From NCBI RefSeq assembly GCF_003352185.1, contig NZ_CP029608.1, forward strand, positions 3,968,001 to 4,032,000: a stretch of DNA of 64,000 nucleotides, written 5' to 3'. Origin of the DNA: Pseudomonas kribbensis. Lineage in GTDB: Bacteria > Pseudomonadota > Gammaproteobacteria > Pseudomonadales > Pseudomonadaceae. Below are positions 47,940 through 56,530 of the stretch, in pieces. Numbering within the stretch: position 1 is the first letter of the stretch; each line of letters opens with the position of its first letter. The position numbers and the translations under genes were made by a program. A model generated the notes under the pieces. That model saw nothing but the letters and a program-made list of their open reading frames with translations. It made no database searches and had not been told where the DNA came from.

Positions 47940-48755
47940 ATGAGCGATTTCAACACCCTCGAATTGCAGAGCGATCCACGGGGTTTCGCGACCCTGTGGC
48001 TGAGCCGCGAAGAAAAGAACAACGCGTTCAACGCCGAGATGATCCGCGAATTGATCCTGGCGCTGGACAAGGTCGCCAGCGACGCCAGCCTGCGTTTCCT
48101 GCTGGTACGCGGACGCGGTAAACATTTCAGCGCCGGCGCGGATCTGGCCTGGATGCAGCAATCGGCCGAACTCGATTACCACACCAACCTCGACGACGCC
48201 CGGGAACTGGCGGAGCTGATGTACAACCTCGCCAAGCTGAAAATCCCGACCGTGGCCGTGGTGCAAGGCGCGGCGTTCGGCGGCGCGCTGGGCCTGATCA
48301 GTTGCTGCGACATGGCGATTGGCGCCGATGACGCGCAATTCTGTCTGTCGGAAGTGCGCATTGGTCTGGCGCCGGCGGTGATCAGCCCGTTCGTGGTGCA
48401 AGCCATCGGCGAGCGCGCGGCGCGGCGTTATGCGCTGACGGCCGAGCGTTTCGGCGGTCAGCGGGCGCGGGAAATCGGTTTGTTGTCCGAGAGTTATCCG
48501 GCGACCGAGCTTGAACAGAAAGTCGAACAATGGATCGACAACCTGCTGCTCAACAGCCCCGCCGCCATGCGCGCCAGCAAGGATCTGCTGCGTGAAGTCG
48601 GCAACGGCGCGCTTACTCCGGCCCTGCGCCGCTACACCGAAAACGCCATCGCCCGCATCCGCGTCAGCCCGGAAGGCCAGGAAGGTCTGCGGGCCTTTCT
48701 GCAGAAACGTCCACCGAGCTGGCAAGCCGCAACCACCACCAAGGAGCCGCGTTGA
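47940..48755 (+). CDS. liuC: methylglutaconyl-CoA hydratase (enoyl-CoA hydratase family)
   Basis: 271-aa crotonase-fold hydratase forming HMG-CoA. Oxyanion segments RGRGKHFSAGADLAWM and VVQGAAFGGALGLISCCDMAIG, and SEVRIGLAPAVISPFV. It lies 13 nt after liuB and touches the liuD start. Confidence 0.94.
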   Translation: MSDFNTLELQSDPRGFATLWLSREEKNNAFNAEMIRELILALDKVASDASLRFLLVRGRGKHFSAGADLAWMQQSAELDYHTNLDDARELAELMYNLAKLKIPTVAVVQGAAFGGALGLISCCDMAIGADDAQFCLSEVRIGLAPAVISPFVVQAIGERAARRYALTAERFGGQRAREIGLLSESYPATELEQKVEQWIDNLLLNSPAAMRASKDLLREVGNGALTPALRRYTENAIARIRVSPEGQEGLRAFLQKRPPSWQAATTTKEPR

Positions 48756-50704
48756 TGAGCGCACCTGTTCTCACCACCCTGCTGGTGGCCAACCGTGGCG
48801 AAATCGCTTGCCGGGTCATGCGCACCGCCAAGGCCCTCGGCCTGATCACCGTCGCCGTGCACAGCGCCACCGACCGTGAAGCGCGGCACAGCCGTGAAGC
48901 GGATATTCGCGTCGATCTGGGCGGCAGCAAAGCGGCCGACAGTTACCTGCAGATCGACAAACTGATCGCAGCGGCCAAGGCCAGCGGCGCTCAGGCGATT
49001 CATCCGGGTTATGGCTTTCTTTCGGAAAACGCCGGGTTTGCCCGTGCCATTGATGCGGCCGGCCTGATTTTCCTCGGCCCGCCGGCCTCGGCCATCGATG
49101 CGATGGGCAGCAAGTCCGCCGCCAAGGCGTTGATGGAAACTGCTGGCGTGCCGCTGGTGCCGGGCTATCACGGTGAGGCCCAGGATCTGGACACCTTCCG
49201 CGATGCCTGCGAACGCATCGGTTATCCGGTGCTGCTCAAGGCCACCGCTGGCGGTGGCGGCAAGGGCATGAAGGTCGTTGAAGACGTCAGCCAACTAGCG
49301 GAAGCGCTGGCTTCGGCTCAGCGTGAAGCGCAGTCGTCGTTCGGCGATTCGCGGATGCTGGTGGAGAAATACCTGCTCAAGCCGCGTCACGTGGAAATCC
49401 AGGTGTTTGCCGATCAGCATGGTAATTGCCTGTACCTGAACGAGCGCGACTGCTCGATTCAGCGTCGGCACCAGAAAGTCGTCGAAGAGGCGCCGGCACC
49501 GGGCCTTAGTCCGGAACTGCGTCGGGCGATGGGCGAAGCGGCTGTGCGCTCGGCTCAGGCCATCGGTTACGTCGGCGCTGGCACGGTGGAGTTTCTGCTG
49601 GATGCCCGCGGCGAGTTCTTCTTCATGGAGATGAACACGCGGTTGCAGGTCGAGCACCCGGTCACCGAAGCCATCACCGGGCTCGATCTGGTGGCCTGGC
49701 AGATTCGCGTTGCACGTGGCGAAGCGCTGCCGATCACTCAGGATCAGGTGCCGCTGAACGGGCATGCGATTGAAGTGCGGTTGTATGCGGAAGATCCGTC
49801 GAATGACTTCCTGCCGGCCACCGGGCGTCTGGAGCTGTATCGCGAATCCGCCGCCGGGCCGGGGCGCCGCGTGGACAGTGGCGTCGAGGAAGGCGACGAG
49901 ATTTCGCCGTTCTATGACCCGATGCTCGGCAAGCTGATTGCCTGGGGCGAGGATCGTGAACAGGCGCGGTTGCGGCTGCTGAGCATGCTTGATGAGTTCG
50001 CGATTGGCGGGTTGAAGACCAACATCAACTTCCTGCGGCGGATCATCGGCCATCCGGCGTTCGCGGCGGCGGAGCTGGATACCGGGTTCATTCCGCGTTA
50101 TCAGGAACAGTTGCTGCCAGCGCCTGCTGCGCTGAGCGATGAGTTCTGGGATGCGGCGGCGCAGGCTTTTGCGCAGAGTTTGCCGGGGGCGGCTCGATCG
50201 GATGATCCGGCTTCGCCTTGGGCATTGCACAGCGGTTTGCGTGCCGGATTACCCCGTGAGATCACTCTGCATTTGAGTTGCGAGGGGCAAGATCGGGCGC
50301 TGACGCTCGGTGCTGGCGGCAATGCAAAACTGATCGGCGAGCAACTGGTGATCGAGCGTGATGGTTTGCGTCGCCAGCTGCGGACGATTCGTCGTGGAGA
50401 GGTTCTGTATCTGCAATGGGACGGCGAGTTGCGACGCGTTGAAACGTACGACCCGATCAGCGCTGTCGAAGCCAGCCACAGTCATCAGGGCGGCCTGACT
50501 GCGCCCATGAACGGCAGCATCGTGCGTGTGCTGGTGGAGGCCGGGCAATCGGTTGAAGCCGGTGCTCAACTGGTGGTGCTGGAAGCGATGAAGATGGAGC
50601 ACAGCATTCGCGCGCCCCATGCTGGCGTGATCAAGGCGCTGTATTGCCAGGAAGGCGAAATGGTCAGCGAAGGCAGCGCGCTGGTCGAACTGGAACAGGT
50701 ATGA
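48755..50704 (+). CDS. liuD: methylcrotonyl-CoA carboxylase alpha subunit (biotin carboxylase/BCCP)
   Basis: About 649 aa. N-terminal biotin carboxylase: VANRGEIACRVMRTA, ATP-grasp KATAGGGGKGMKVV, HVEIQVFADQHGN, FMEMNTRLQVEHPVTE. C-terminal biotinyl domain with the acceptor Lys in VVLEAMKMEHS. ATG 48755 with AAGGAG upstream is used, overlapping the liuC stop codon by one base; TTG 48752 is an alternative. Forms the carboxylase with liuB. Confidence 0.96.
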   Translation: MSAPVLTTLLVANRGEIACRVMRTAKALGLITVAVHSATDREARHSREADIRVDLGGSKAADSYLQIDKLIAAAKASGAQAIHPGYGFLSENAGFARAIDAAGLIFLGPPASAIDAMGSKSAAKALMETAGVPLVPGYHGEAQDLDTFRDACERIGYPVLLKATAGGGGKGMKVVEDVSQLAEALASAQREAQSSFGDSRMLVEKYLLKPRHVEIQVFADQHGNCLYLNERDCSIQRRHQKVVEEAPAPGLSPELRRAMGEAAVRSAQAIGYVGAGTVEFLLDARGEFFFMEMNTRLQVEHPVTEAITGLDLVAWQIRVARGEALPITQDQVPLNGHAIEVRLYAEDPSNDFLPATGRLELYRESAAGPGRRVDSGVEEGDEISPFYDPMLGKLIAWGEDREQARLRLLSMLDEFAIGGLKTNINFLRRIIGHPAFAAAELDTGFIPRYQEQLLPAPAALSDEFWDAAAQAFAQSLPGAARSDDPASPWALHSGLRAGLPREITLHLSCEGQDRALTLGAGGNAKLIGEQLVIERDGLRRQLRTIRRGEVLYLQWDGELRRVETYDPISAVEASHSHQGGLTAPMNGSIVRVLVEAGQSVEAGAQLVVLEAMKMEHSIRAPHAGVIKALYCQEGEMVSEGSALVELEQV

Positions 50705-50710
50705 AAGGTG

Positions 50711-50740
50711 GATCGATCCTACGCCTGGCGAGGATCGATC
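50711..50740. terminator. hairpin after liuD
   Basis: GATCGATCCT (50711-50720) / AGGATCGATC (50731-50740), 10-nt loop, between the convergent liuD and repressor genes. No T-run. Confidence 0.6.
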
Positions 50741-50743
50741 TGA

Positions 50744-51400
50744 CTAGTATTTGGCCGATGCCTGAACCACGACACCGATAATTCGGCACTCGTCAGTAAA
50801 CAAGGCCTTCGGCCAAGTCGGATTGAGCGGCACCAGATAACGCTGGCCGCCCTCTTCGATCAGCTTGCGGAAAATCGCCTCGTCGCTGTCCGGCCACTGG
50901 GCGATCACCAGTTTTCCGGGCTCGGCTTCCAGCGCCGGGTCCACCAGGATCATCATCCCCTCGCCGATGCTCTGCCCGGTAGGCGCGGTCATCGAGTTGC
51001 CCACCACTGTGAGCCAGAACGCCGGGCCACGGGCGTGGTAATCCGTCAGTTCGAAACGTCGCTTGTCCTTGCCGCTCGAGTAGGCCGGTTGGGCTTCACG
51101 GGCCTCGATGGGCGCCTTCCAATCGCTGACCGGGTAGCGGAAGTAAGGGTTGTACTTCTGCGCCAGCGGCATTTCGTCGTCCTTGTCGACTTGCGGTTCG
51201 CGTATCACCACCGCGACTTCGAGATACTCCATACCCAGCGCTTTCAGCACGCGGTTCATCTGCGTGATGCCAGGCTCACGACGCTTGTTCAGCCAATGGC
51301 CGATACCGCCCTGAGACATGCCGACGCGCTCGCCGAGCTCGACTTGAGTGACGTTGAGTTCACTCATTTTGGCCTTGACCAACTCAATCCATTTATCCAT
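50744..51400 (-). CDS. XRE/S24 family repressor (PrtR/CI-like) with atypical protease residues
   Basis: 218 aa from ATG 51400. N-terminal HTH_3 (LNVTQVELGERVGMSQGGIGHWLNKRREPG) and a C-terminal S24/LexA-like domain with nucleophile S136 in GNSMTAP, and PLNPTWP...CRIIGVVVQ as in phage P22 C2. At the catalytic Lys position (TFKKL in CI/C2) the sequence is IFRKL, so R178 replaces Lys; the expected Ala/Cys-Gly cleavage site may be S109-G110. Self-cleavage may be altered or lost. No prophage or pyocin genes are nearby. Divergent from a DUF3077 gene across a repeat-rich region. Confidence 0.82.
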   Translation of the reverse strand: MDKWIELVKAKMSELNVTQVELGERVGMSQGGIGHWLNKRREPGITQMNRVLKALGMEYLEVAVVIREPQVDKDDEMPLAQKYNPYFRYPVSDWKAPIEAREAQPAYSSGKDKRRFELTDYHARGPAFWLTVVGNSMTAPTGQSIGEGMMILVDPALEAEPGKLVIAQWPDSDEAIFRKLIEEGGQRYLVPLNPTWPKALFTDECRIIGVVVQASAKY

Positions 51401-51447
51401 GTGCGGCACCATACGTGCCCGCCTTCGGCCGGCAAAACACATATTGT

Positions 51448-51474
51448 AGTATTTAAATTCTGGTCACAAATACT
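51448..51474. promoter_or_regulatory. possible operator of the S24 repressor
   Basis: AGTATTT (51448-51454) and AAATACT (51468-51474) form an inverted repeat in the 129-bp divergent region. TAGTA/TACTA half-like elements also occur at 51447 and 51480. Confidence 0.4.
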
Positions 51475-51529
51475 CTAGGTACTATTCTTGGGTCACGGAT
51501 TTGAATCGACCAAGGAGTGACCTTTCACC

Positions 51530-51868
51530 ATGAATATCACCAGCAACGACCTGCCCGACCTTCAAATGGATACCACTTTCAAGTCTCCACAGGGTTGCGC
51601 TGCCGCACAGCGGGCATTGGACTATTACTTGAAACCGGCTGTGTCAGAACAGGAAGTGGAAGAACGTTTTTTCGGCGTGAACAGTAATTTGAGTGGCGAA
51701 GAATCCCTGGTCCACGCCTCGGATTTGCTGCGATGTGCGGCGGCCACCGCATTCAAGGCTGCAGACGGCTTGCAAGGCGTCAGTCGGGATCTGGCGTTTT
51801 CGGTCGTGCACATGGTGGACATGGCACGGGCGATGGTCGATCACTCGCTTGATGGCGGTGTTCGCTGA
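51530..51868 (+). CDS. DUF3077 family protein
   Basis: 112 aa, AAGGAG ribosome site upstream. Pattern AAQRALDYYLKP, EESLVHASDLLRCAAATAFKAAD, SVVHMVDMARAMVDHSLD. It is related in layout to the two DUF6124 proteins at 42358-43171 (same ALDYYL helix and C-terminal helix). Function unknown. It is divergent from the S24 repressor, which may control it, and lies 80 bp upstream of prrF. Confidence 0.78.
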   Translation: MNITSNDLPDLQMDTTFKSPQGCAAAQRALDYYLKPAVSEQEVEERFFGVNSNLSGEESLVHASDLLRCAAATAFKAADGLQGVSRDLAFSVVHMVDMARAMVDHSLDGGVR

Positions 51869-51911
51869 AGACGGACAGGAAAGAATTTTCCAATCGCGCA
51901 GATAAAAACGT

Positions 51912-51943
51912 TTGACTTGCAAATGATAATGATTATTATTGCA
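51912..51943 (+). promoter_or_regulatory. prrF promoter with Fur box
   Basis: TTGACT (51912-51917), 16-nt spacer, TATTAT (51934-51939). The spacer and -10 carry a Fur-box-like AATGATAATGATTATTATTG (51922-51941) inside a longer inverted repeat with CTTGCAA/TTGCAAG arms. Confidence 0.85.
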
Positions 51944-51946
51944 AGC

Positions 51947-52058
51947 AACTGGTCGCGAGATCAGTCGATGGACCAGAGACCTTAGGTCGGTCTTCTGGAC
52001 TATCTCCTCATCAGGCTAATCACGGTTTTTGACCCGGCTTTTTGCCGGGTCTTTTTTT
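51947..52058 (+). ncRNA. prrF: PrrF-type iron-responsive sRNA
   Basis: About 112 nt. Begins AACTGGTCGCGAGATCAG and contains the highly conserved TCTCCTCATCAGGCTAATCA core, which pairs with mRNAs of iron-containing proteins, followed by the ACGGTTTTTGACCC tail of PrrF. The promoter is overlapped by a Fur box, so it is made under iron limitation, and it ends in a strong terminator. It spares iron by repressing sodB, TCA-cycle and similar transcripts (established for P. aeruginosa PrrF1/2). Confidence 0.93.
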
Positions 52059-52059
52059 T
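52031..52059 (+). terminator. prrF terminator
   Basis: GACCCGGC (52031-52038) / GCCGGGTC (52044-52051), T5 loop, then eight T (52052-52059). A second small hairpin GCCAG/CTGGC follows at 52060-52073. No gene is seen from there to 52335. Confidence 0.92.
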
Positions 52060-52335
52060 GCCAGTTTTCTGGCTTTTGGCTTCAGGCTAATGAAGTCTTT
52101 GGGTGCTGCAAATTCGGTGGCGCGGATAATATCAAAAGAATATCGCTTGGCAAGGGAACCCCGTCCGCATTGGGGAAAAGTAATGCCAATTAGCACTTGA
52201 GAATCAATCGCACAGCTACTAAGCTGCACCCGCGTCATGGAAGACGCCCCCCGCCACACCCCGCAATTTCCCTCGGTTTCACCCCTGTCTTGCGTGTAAA
52301 GTAGCCGCCATAAAAATCATATTCAGGAACCGATT

Positions 52336-53487
52336 ATGACCGTGGCCAAATCTTCGTTCGACATCAGCGCCAACTTCGACAGCGGCAACATCCAAGTCAT
52401 CGACATCAGCAACCCGCTCAACCCGGTTCTGGCAATTCGGCCAGATACCCGCAGCGCTCATTTCCAGTGGTTCCACTTCAAGGCCAGCGGCCTGCATGTT
52501 CATCAGGAACACTGGTTTCGCCTGGTCAACGCCAGCCAGTCCTCCTACAACAAGGCCTGGACCGGCTATCAGGCCGTCGCTTCCTACGACCATGTCAACT
52601 GGTTCCGCATTCCGACCCAATTCGAAGGCGACAGCCTGCGTTTCTGCCTTGAAGCCGAGCAGACCCACGCCTGGTTCGCCTACTTCGAACCTTACAGCCG
52701 TGGCCGTCATGACTGGCTGATCGAACAAGCGCTGACCAAGGCCGGCACCGAACTATTGGCCACTGGCAAAAGCGTCGAAGGCCGCGACATCCAGCTGCTG
52801 CGCAAAGGCACCGGCGCCGAAGGCCGACGCAAGATCTGGATCATCGCCCAGCAGCACCCGGGCGAGCACATGGCCGAGTGGTTCATGGAAGGTGTGATCG
52901 AGCGTCTGGAACATCACAACGATCCAGGGCTGAACAAACTGCTGAAGAGTGCCGATCTGTACCTGGTGCCGAACATGAACCCGGACGGTGCCTTCCACGG
53001 CCATCTGCGCACCAACGCCATGGGCCAGGACCTGAACCGCGCCTGGCAGAGCGCCAGCCAGGAAGTCAGCCCGGAAGTGCTTTTCGTACAGCAGCAGATG
53101 GAAAAGTACGGCGTCGATCTGTTCCTCGACGTACACGGCGACGAAGAAATTCCCCACGTATTCACCGCCGGTTGCGAAGGCAATCCGGGCTATACGCCAC
53201 GGATCGAGAAACTCGAAGAGCACTTCCGCAGCCACCTGAAACACACCACCAAAGACTTCCAGACCAAGTACGGCTACACCCGCGACGAACCGGGTCAGGC
53301 CAACATGACCCTGGCCTGCAACAGCGTCGGTCAGAAATTCGACTGCCTGTCGTTGACCCTGGAGATGCCGTTCAAGGATCACGATGACGCGCCGAACCCG
53401 CTCACCGGCTGGTCGGGCCAACGCTCGAAACAATTGGGCAAGGACGTGCTGACCACCATCGCCGACATGGTCGACACCCTGCGCTGA
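52336..53487 (+). CDS. M14-family zinc carboxypeptidase (cytosolic carboxypeptidase-like)
   Basis: 383 aa without signal peptide. An N-terminal beta-sandwich (about 1-130) as in cytosolic carboxypeptidases precedes the M14 domain: zinc ligands H and E in QQHPGEHMAEW, substrate-binding NMNPDGAFHGHLRTNAMGQDLNR, third zinc ligand His in DVHGDEEIP, and catalytic Glu in LTLEMPFKDH. It removes C-terminal residues from peptides or proteins. The bacterial substrate is unknown. Monocistronic with its own terminator. Confidence 0.88.
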   Translation: MTVAKSSFDISANFDSGNIQVIDISNPLNPVLAIRPDTRSAHFQWFHFKASGLHVHQEHWFRLVNASQSSYNKAWTGYQAVASYDHVNWFRIPTQFEGDSLRFCLEAEQTHAWFAYFEPYSRGRHDWLIEQALTKAGTELLATGKSVEGRDIQLLRKGTGAEGRRKIWIIAQQHPGEHMAEWFMEGVIERLEHHNDPGLNKLLKSADLYLVPNMNPDGAFHGHLRTNAMGQDLNRAWQSASQEVSPEVLFVQQQMEKYGVDLFLDVHGDEEIPHVFTAGCEGNPGYTPRIEKLEEHFRSHLKHTTKDFQTKYGYTRDEPGQANMTLACNSVGQKFDCLSLTLEMPFKDHDDAPNPLTGWSGQRSKQLGKDVLTTIADMVDTLR

Positions 53488-53510
53488 TTTCCCCTGTTTC
53501 TCGCCCCATG

Positions 53511-53542
53511 AAAGATCGCAGCGCTGTCTGCGATCTTTTTTT
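53511..53542 (+). terminator. terminator after the M14 peptidase gene
   Basis: AAAGATCGCAG (53511-53521) / CTGCGATCTTT (53528-53538) with a 6-nt loop and a T-run to 53542. Confidence 0.92.
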
Positions 53543-53635
53543 GCGCCGCACTTTTACCCAATCAGGTTGCAAAACAAAACCAGATTACCTACCGTCATTC
53601 CAGTTTCCATTTGAAACCAGAAAAGGAATCAGGAC

Positions 53636-54844
53636 ATGAACGCGCAAAATCTCGGCAGTGGTGTCGTGCTGCTGTTCGCTATCGCCTGCGGCCTGGCCGT
53701 GGGCAACGTGTATTACGCGCAACCGTTGCTGGACGCCATGGCCGACGCCTTCAACCTGTCACCCGCGAGCATCGGCATCGTCTTCACGTTGACCCAGGTA
53801 GGCTACGGCATAGGGCTGGTTTTACTCGTGCCGCTCGGCGATCTGCTCAACCGCCGACGTTTGATTGTCACGCAAACCCTACTGTCGGCTGCAGCCTTGC
53901 TGATGATCGCGCTGGCAACCAACAGCACCTGGCTGCTGATAGGCATGACCTTGACCGGCCTGCTCGCCGTCGTCACTCAGGTGCTGGTGGCCTATGCCGC
54001 AACCTTGGCCATCCCGGCGCAACGCGGTCGTGTCGTTGGCGTGATTACCAGCGGCATCGTGGTCGGCATCTTGCTCGCGCGCACCGTAGCCGGCGGGATG
54101 GCGGATCTGGCCGGTTGGCGGGCGATTTATTTGTTGTCGGCGGGGCTGACGCTGGTCATGGCGCTGTTGTTGTTTCGTGTACTACCCAAGGACGAGAGTC
54201 CGCAACCGGCAACCTCCTACGCCGCGTTGATTACCTCGGTGTTCAGCCTGTTTCGAGAGGAACCAGTGTTGCGACAACGGGCGATTCTGGCCCTGCTGAC
54301 CTTCGCCAGTGCCATGGTCCTGTGGACGCCGATGGTTTTGCCTTTGGCCGCCCCGCCGCTGTCACTTTCCCACAGTGAAATCGGACTGTTCGGACTGGCC
54401 GGCGCGGCTGGCGCATTGGCCGCCGCAAGAGCCGGACACTTGGCGGATCGCGGATTCGGGCAATGGGTCAGCGGCCTGTCCCTGCTGTTGATGCTCGGCT
54501 CCTGGCTGCCGATTGCATTCACCCAATCCTCATTATGGGCGCTGTTGCTCGGCGTGATCACCCTGGATCTGGGTTTGCAGGCTGTGCATGTCACCAGCCA
54601 GAGCATGATCTACAGCGTCCGCCCAGAGGCACAAAGCCGACTGACCGCCGGCTACATGCTGTTTTACTCGATTGGCAGCGCCCTGGGCTCAATCGCCTCG
54701 ACAGCCATGTATGCCTGGGCAGGATGGACGGGGGTCTGCTGGCTGGGTGCCGGAATCAACATCGTCGCGCTGCTGTATTGGTGGCGAACATTGGCGCCGC
54801 AAAAACGTGGCGAGCAAATGTGCTCCCTCGCCACGCCGGATTAA
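53636..54844 (+). CDS. MFS transporter (12 TM, YbfB/AraJ-like efflux)
   Basis: 402-aa major facilitator with about 12 TM helices. Motif A-like PLGDLLNRRRLI after TM2, the FTLTQVGYGIGLVLLVPLGD segment, and an acid/His-free core. It begins with a helix containing YYAQPLLDAMADAF, typical of a group of putative drug or metabolite exporters. Substrate unknown. Convergent with the cytochrome b561 gene. Confidence 0.85.
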   Translation: MNAQNLGSGVVLLFAIACGLAVGNVYYAQPLLDAMADAFNLSPASIGIVFTLTQVGYGIGLVLLVPLGDLLNRRRLIVTQTLLSAAALLMIALATNSTWLLIGMTLTGLLAVVTQVLVAYAATLAIPAQRGRVVGVITSGIVVGILLARTVAGGMADLAGWRAIYLLSAGLTLVMALLLFRVLPKDESPQPATSYAALITSVFSLFREEPVLRQRAILALLTFASAMVLWTPMVLPLAAPPLSLSHSEIGLFGLAGAAGALAAARAGHLADRGFGQWVSGLSLLLMLGSWLPIAFTQSSLWALLLGVITLDLGLQAVHVTSQSMIYSVRPEAQSRLTAGYMLFYSIGSALGSIASTAMYAWAGWTGVCWLGAGINIVALLYWWRTLAPQKRGEQMCSLATPD

Positions 54845-54853
54845 CGTCTGCGG

Positions 54854-55399
54854 TCAGTTGCGATTGCGTCCCCGCAGCATGCTGTCGAGCACCTCGTCGC
54901 GGCGTACCCAACCATGGAACAGCGCCGCCGCCAGGTGCAGCAACACCGTCAGAAACAACAGATACGCCAAATAACCGTGCGCCTTGCGCAACAGCGCAAA
55001 CACTTGGGCATCCGCCGGCAGGATTGACGGCAACTGCAGCGAGTGGCCAAGCATCACCGGATCGCCCGCAGCACTGATCATCGCCCAGCCCAGCAGCGGC
55101 AACACCAGCATCAAGGCGTACAGCAACAGGTGCGACGCCTTGGCTGCCATCACCTGCCAGCCCGGCAGATCCTCCGGCAGAGGCGGCTGACGCGTGCCCA
55201 GTCGCACCAGAATGCGCACGATCACCAGCAACAGGATCGCTATACCCAGCGGCTTGTGCAGGTTGATCAGCCATTCATGCCGCGCTGACACCGAAGTGAC
55301 CATGCCGGCACCGATGAACAACATGGCGATGATCATCAAAGCCATCAGCCAGTGCAGCAGTCGCGCCAGCGGATTGAAATGCGTCGGTGGCGTTCTCAT
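54854..55399 (-). CDS. cytochrome b561 family protein
   Basis: 181-aa di-heme membrane cytochrome with four TM helices. Likely heme ligands H in RLLHWLMALM, HEWLINLHKPLGI and LHLAAALFHGW. It overlaps the upstream catalase-like gene by 4 nt, so it probably passes electrons from the quinone pool to that periplasmic heme enzyme. Confidence 0.88.
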   Translation of the reverse strand: MRTPPTHFNPLARLLHWLMALMIIAMLFIGAGMVTSVSARHEWLINLHKPLGIAILLLVIVRILVRLGTRQPPLPEDLPGWQVMAAKASHLLLYALMLVLPLLGWAMISAAGDPVMLGHSLQLPSILPADAQVFALLRKAHGYLAYLLFLTVLLHLAAALFHGWVRRDEVLDSMLRGRNRN

Positions 55400-56490
55400 G
55401 GGCGTGCCTCCTGTTTGCCAGTGGGCAGTTGGCTGACTTCGCCGGTGCGGCGCAGGTAGGAATCGGCGTAGCCGGCTGAACGAGCAGCGAGCAACGGGTC
55501 GTCGGAACCTTCAATCCCGGCAGGCAGGACCAGTGGGTCGTAGTTGATGTCGCGGCATTCGCCACTGAGTTGCGGCTGGGTCTTTTCCAGCACCAGGGTG
55601 CCGGCGTTCAGTACTTTGCGAGCGGCAGGCCAGACCTTGCTCGCATCGTTCACCGGATCGTCAGCGTTGGCCAACGTGATGTTCAACTGAAAGCGCAGCG
55701 GCCCCTCGGCCAGACGTTGCACCAAGTCCTTTTCGAGAAAGTCGCTACCTTCCGGAGCCGTAGCGCCCGCTGCATCCTGGGCCAATGGCGCCATGCTCCA
55801 GCGCACGGCCTGCTTCTTGCCGCTGGCATCAACCAGATAAAACGCGTTGATACTGTTGTAGGTTTCCGTGACATAGCTGGCCGAAGGTTTGGCCGTCTTC
55901 ACCCAGGTCAGGAACGGTACGGCTTCCGGGTGTGAGGCAAAGAACGCAGGGACCTTGGTCGGATCCGGTTTGCCCGTTGCCGGATCCGGCGACTGCGCCT
56001 GCTGCAACTGATAGAACGCTTCCGGGGTGCCGACCGGGAACACCGGCATGCTGTTCATCCCGGTGCGCCATTGCTGGCCGTTGGCCTGGGTGAAACGCAG
56101 CGCCAGGCTGCGAATCGGTACGGCGCTGTCCGGTGCATAAGGATTACCCGCCGGCAGCGCGAATCGCCCGACTACCGGGGTGCGTGGCTCATTGAACACC
56201 TGCGCGACAGAGTAAGGACGCGCCTCGCCACTGCTTTCGAAATGGCCGATGACGCAAACACCCTTGGCGTGATTGCGACGAAACCCCGGATGCACGCCGT
56301 TGTTCTTTTCCAGCACATCGACCAACGCTTTTGGTGTCAGTCGTTGTGGGTCAAAGTTGCCGTGAACGTAGGCAAACGCCCCGGCCACGGCTGCGACAAC
56401 CACGGCGATACCGCCGAGACGCAACACCAGGCTCGCGGCACTTAGAGGCGGGCGTTGTGGGCCGCCGGGCGGTGAGCTGCGATCAACCAT
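55396..56490 (-). CDS. membrane-anchored catalase-family peroxidase (SrpA-like)
   Basis: About 364 aa. ATG 56490 with GGAG 6 nt upstream. An N-terminal TM anchor (LRLGGIAVVVAAVAGAFAYV) places the enzyme in the periplasm. The catalase-related core has the distal His region FRRNHAKGVCVIGHFE and proline-rich VPAFFASHPEAVPFLTWVKTAKPSASY. It is shorter than true catalases and lacks their C-terminal domain, so a peroxidase role is more likely. The ECF promoter is at 56531-56559. Operon with cytochrome b561. Confidence 0.87.
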   Translation of the reverse strand: MVDRSSPPGGPQRPPLSAASLVLRLGGIAVVVAAVAGAFAYVHGNFDPQRLTPKALVDVLEKNNGVHPGFRRNHAKGVCVIGHFESSGEARPYSVAQVFNEPRTPVVGRFALPAGNPYAPDSAVPIRSLALRFTQANGQQWRTGMNSMPVFPVGTPEAFYQLQQAQSPDPATGKPDPTKVPAFFASHPEAVPFLTWVKTAKPSASYVTETYNSINAFYLVDASGKKQAVRWSMAPLAQDAAGATAPEGSDFLEKDLVQRLAEGPLRFQLNITLANADDPVNDASKVWPAARKVLNAGTLVLEKTQPQLSGECRDINYDPLVLPAGIEGSDDPLLAARSAGYADSYLRRTGEVSQLPTGKQEARP

Positions 56491-56530
56491 GAAAGACTCC
56501 AGGGCCATCGGCCACAAGTAGGAAGAATCA

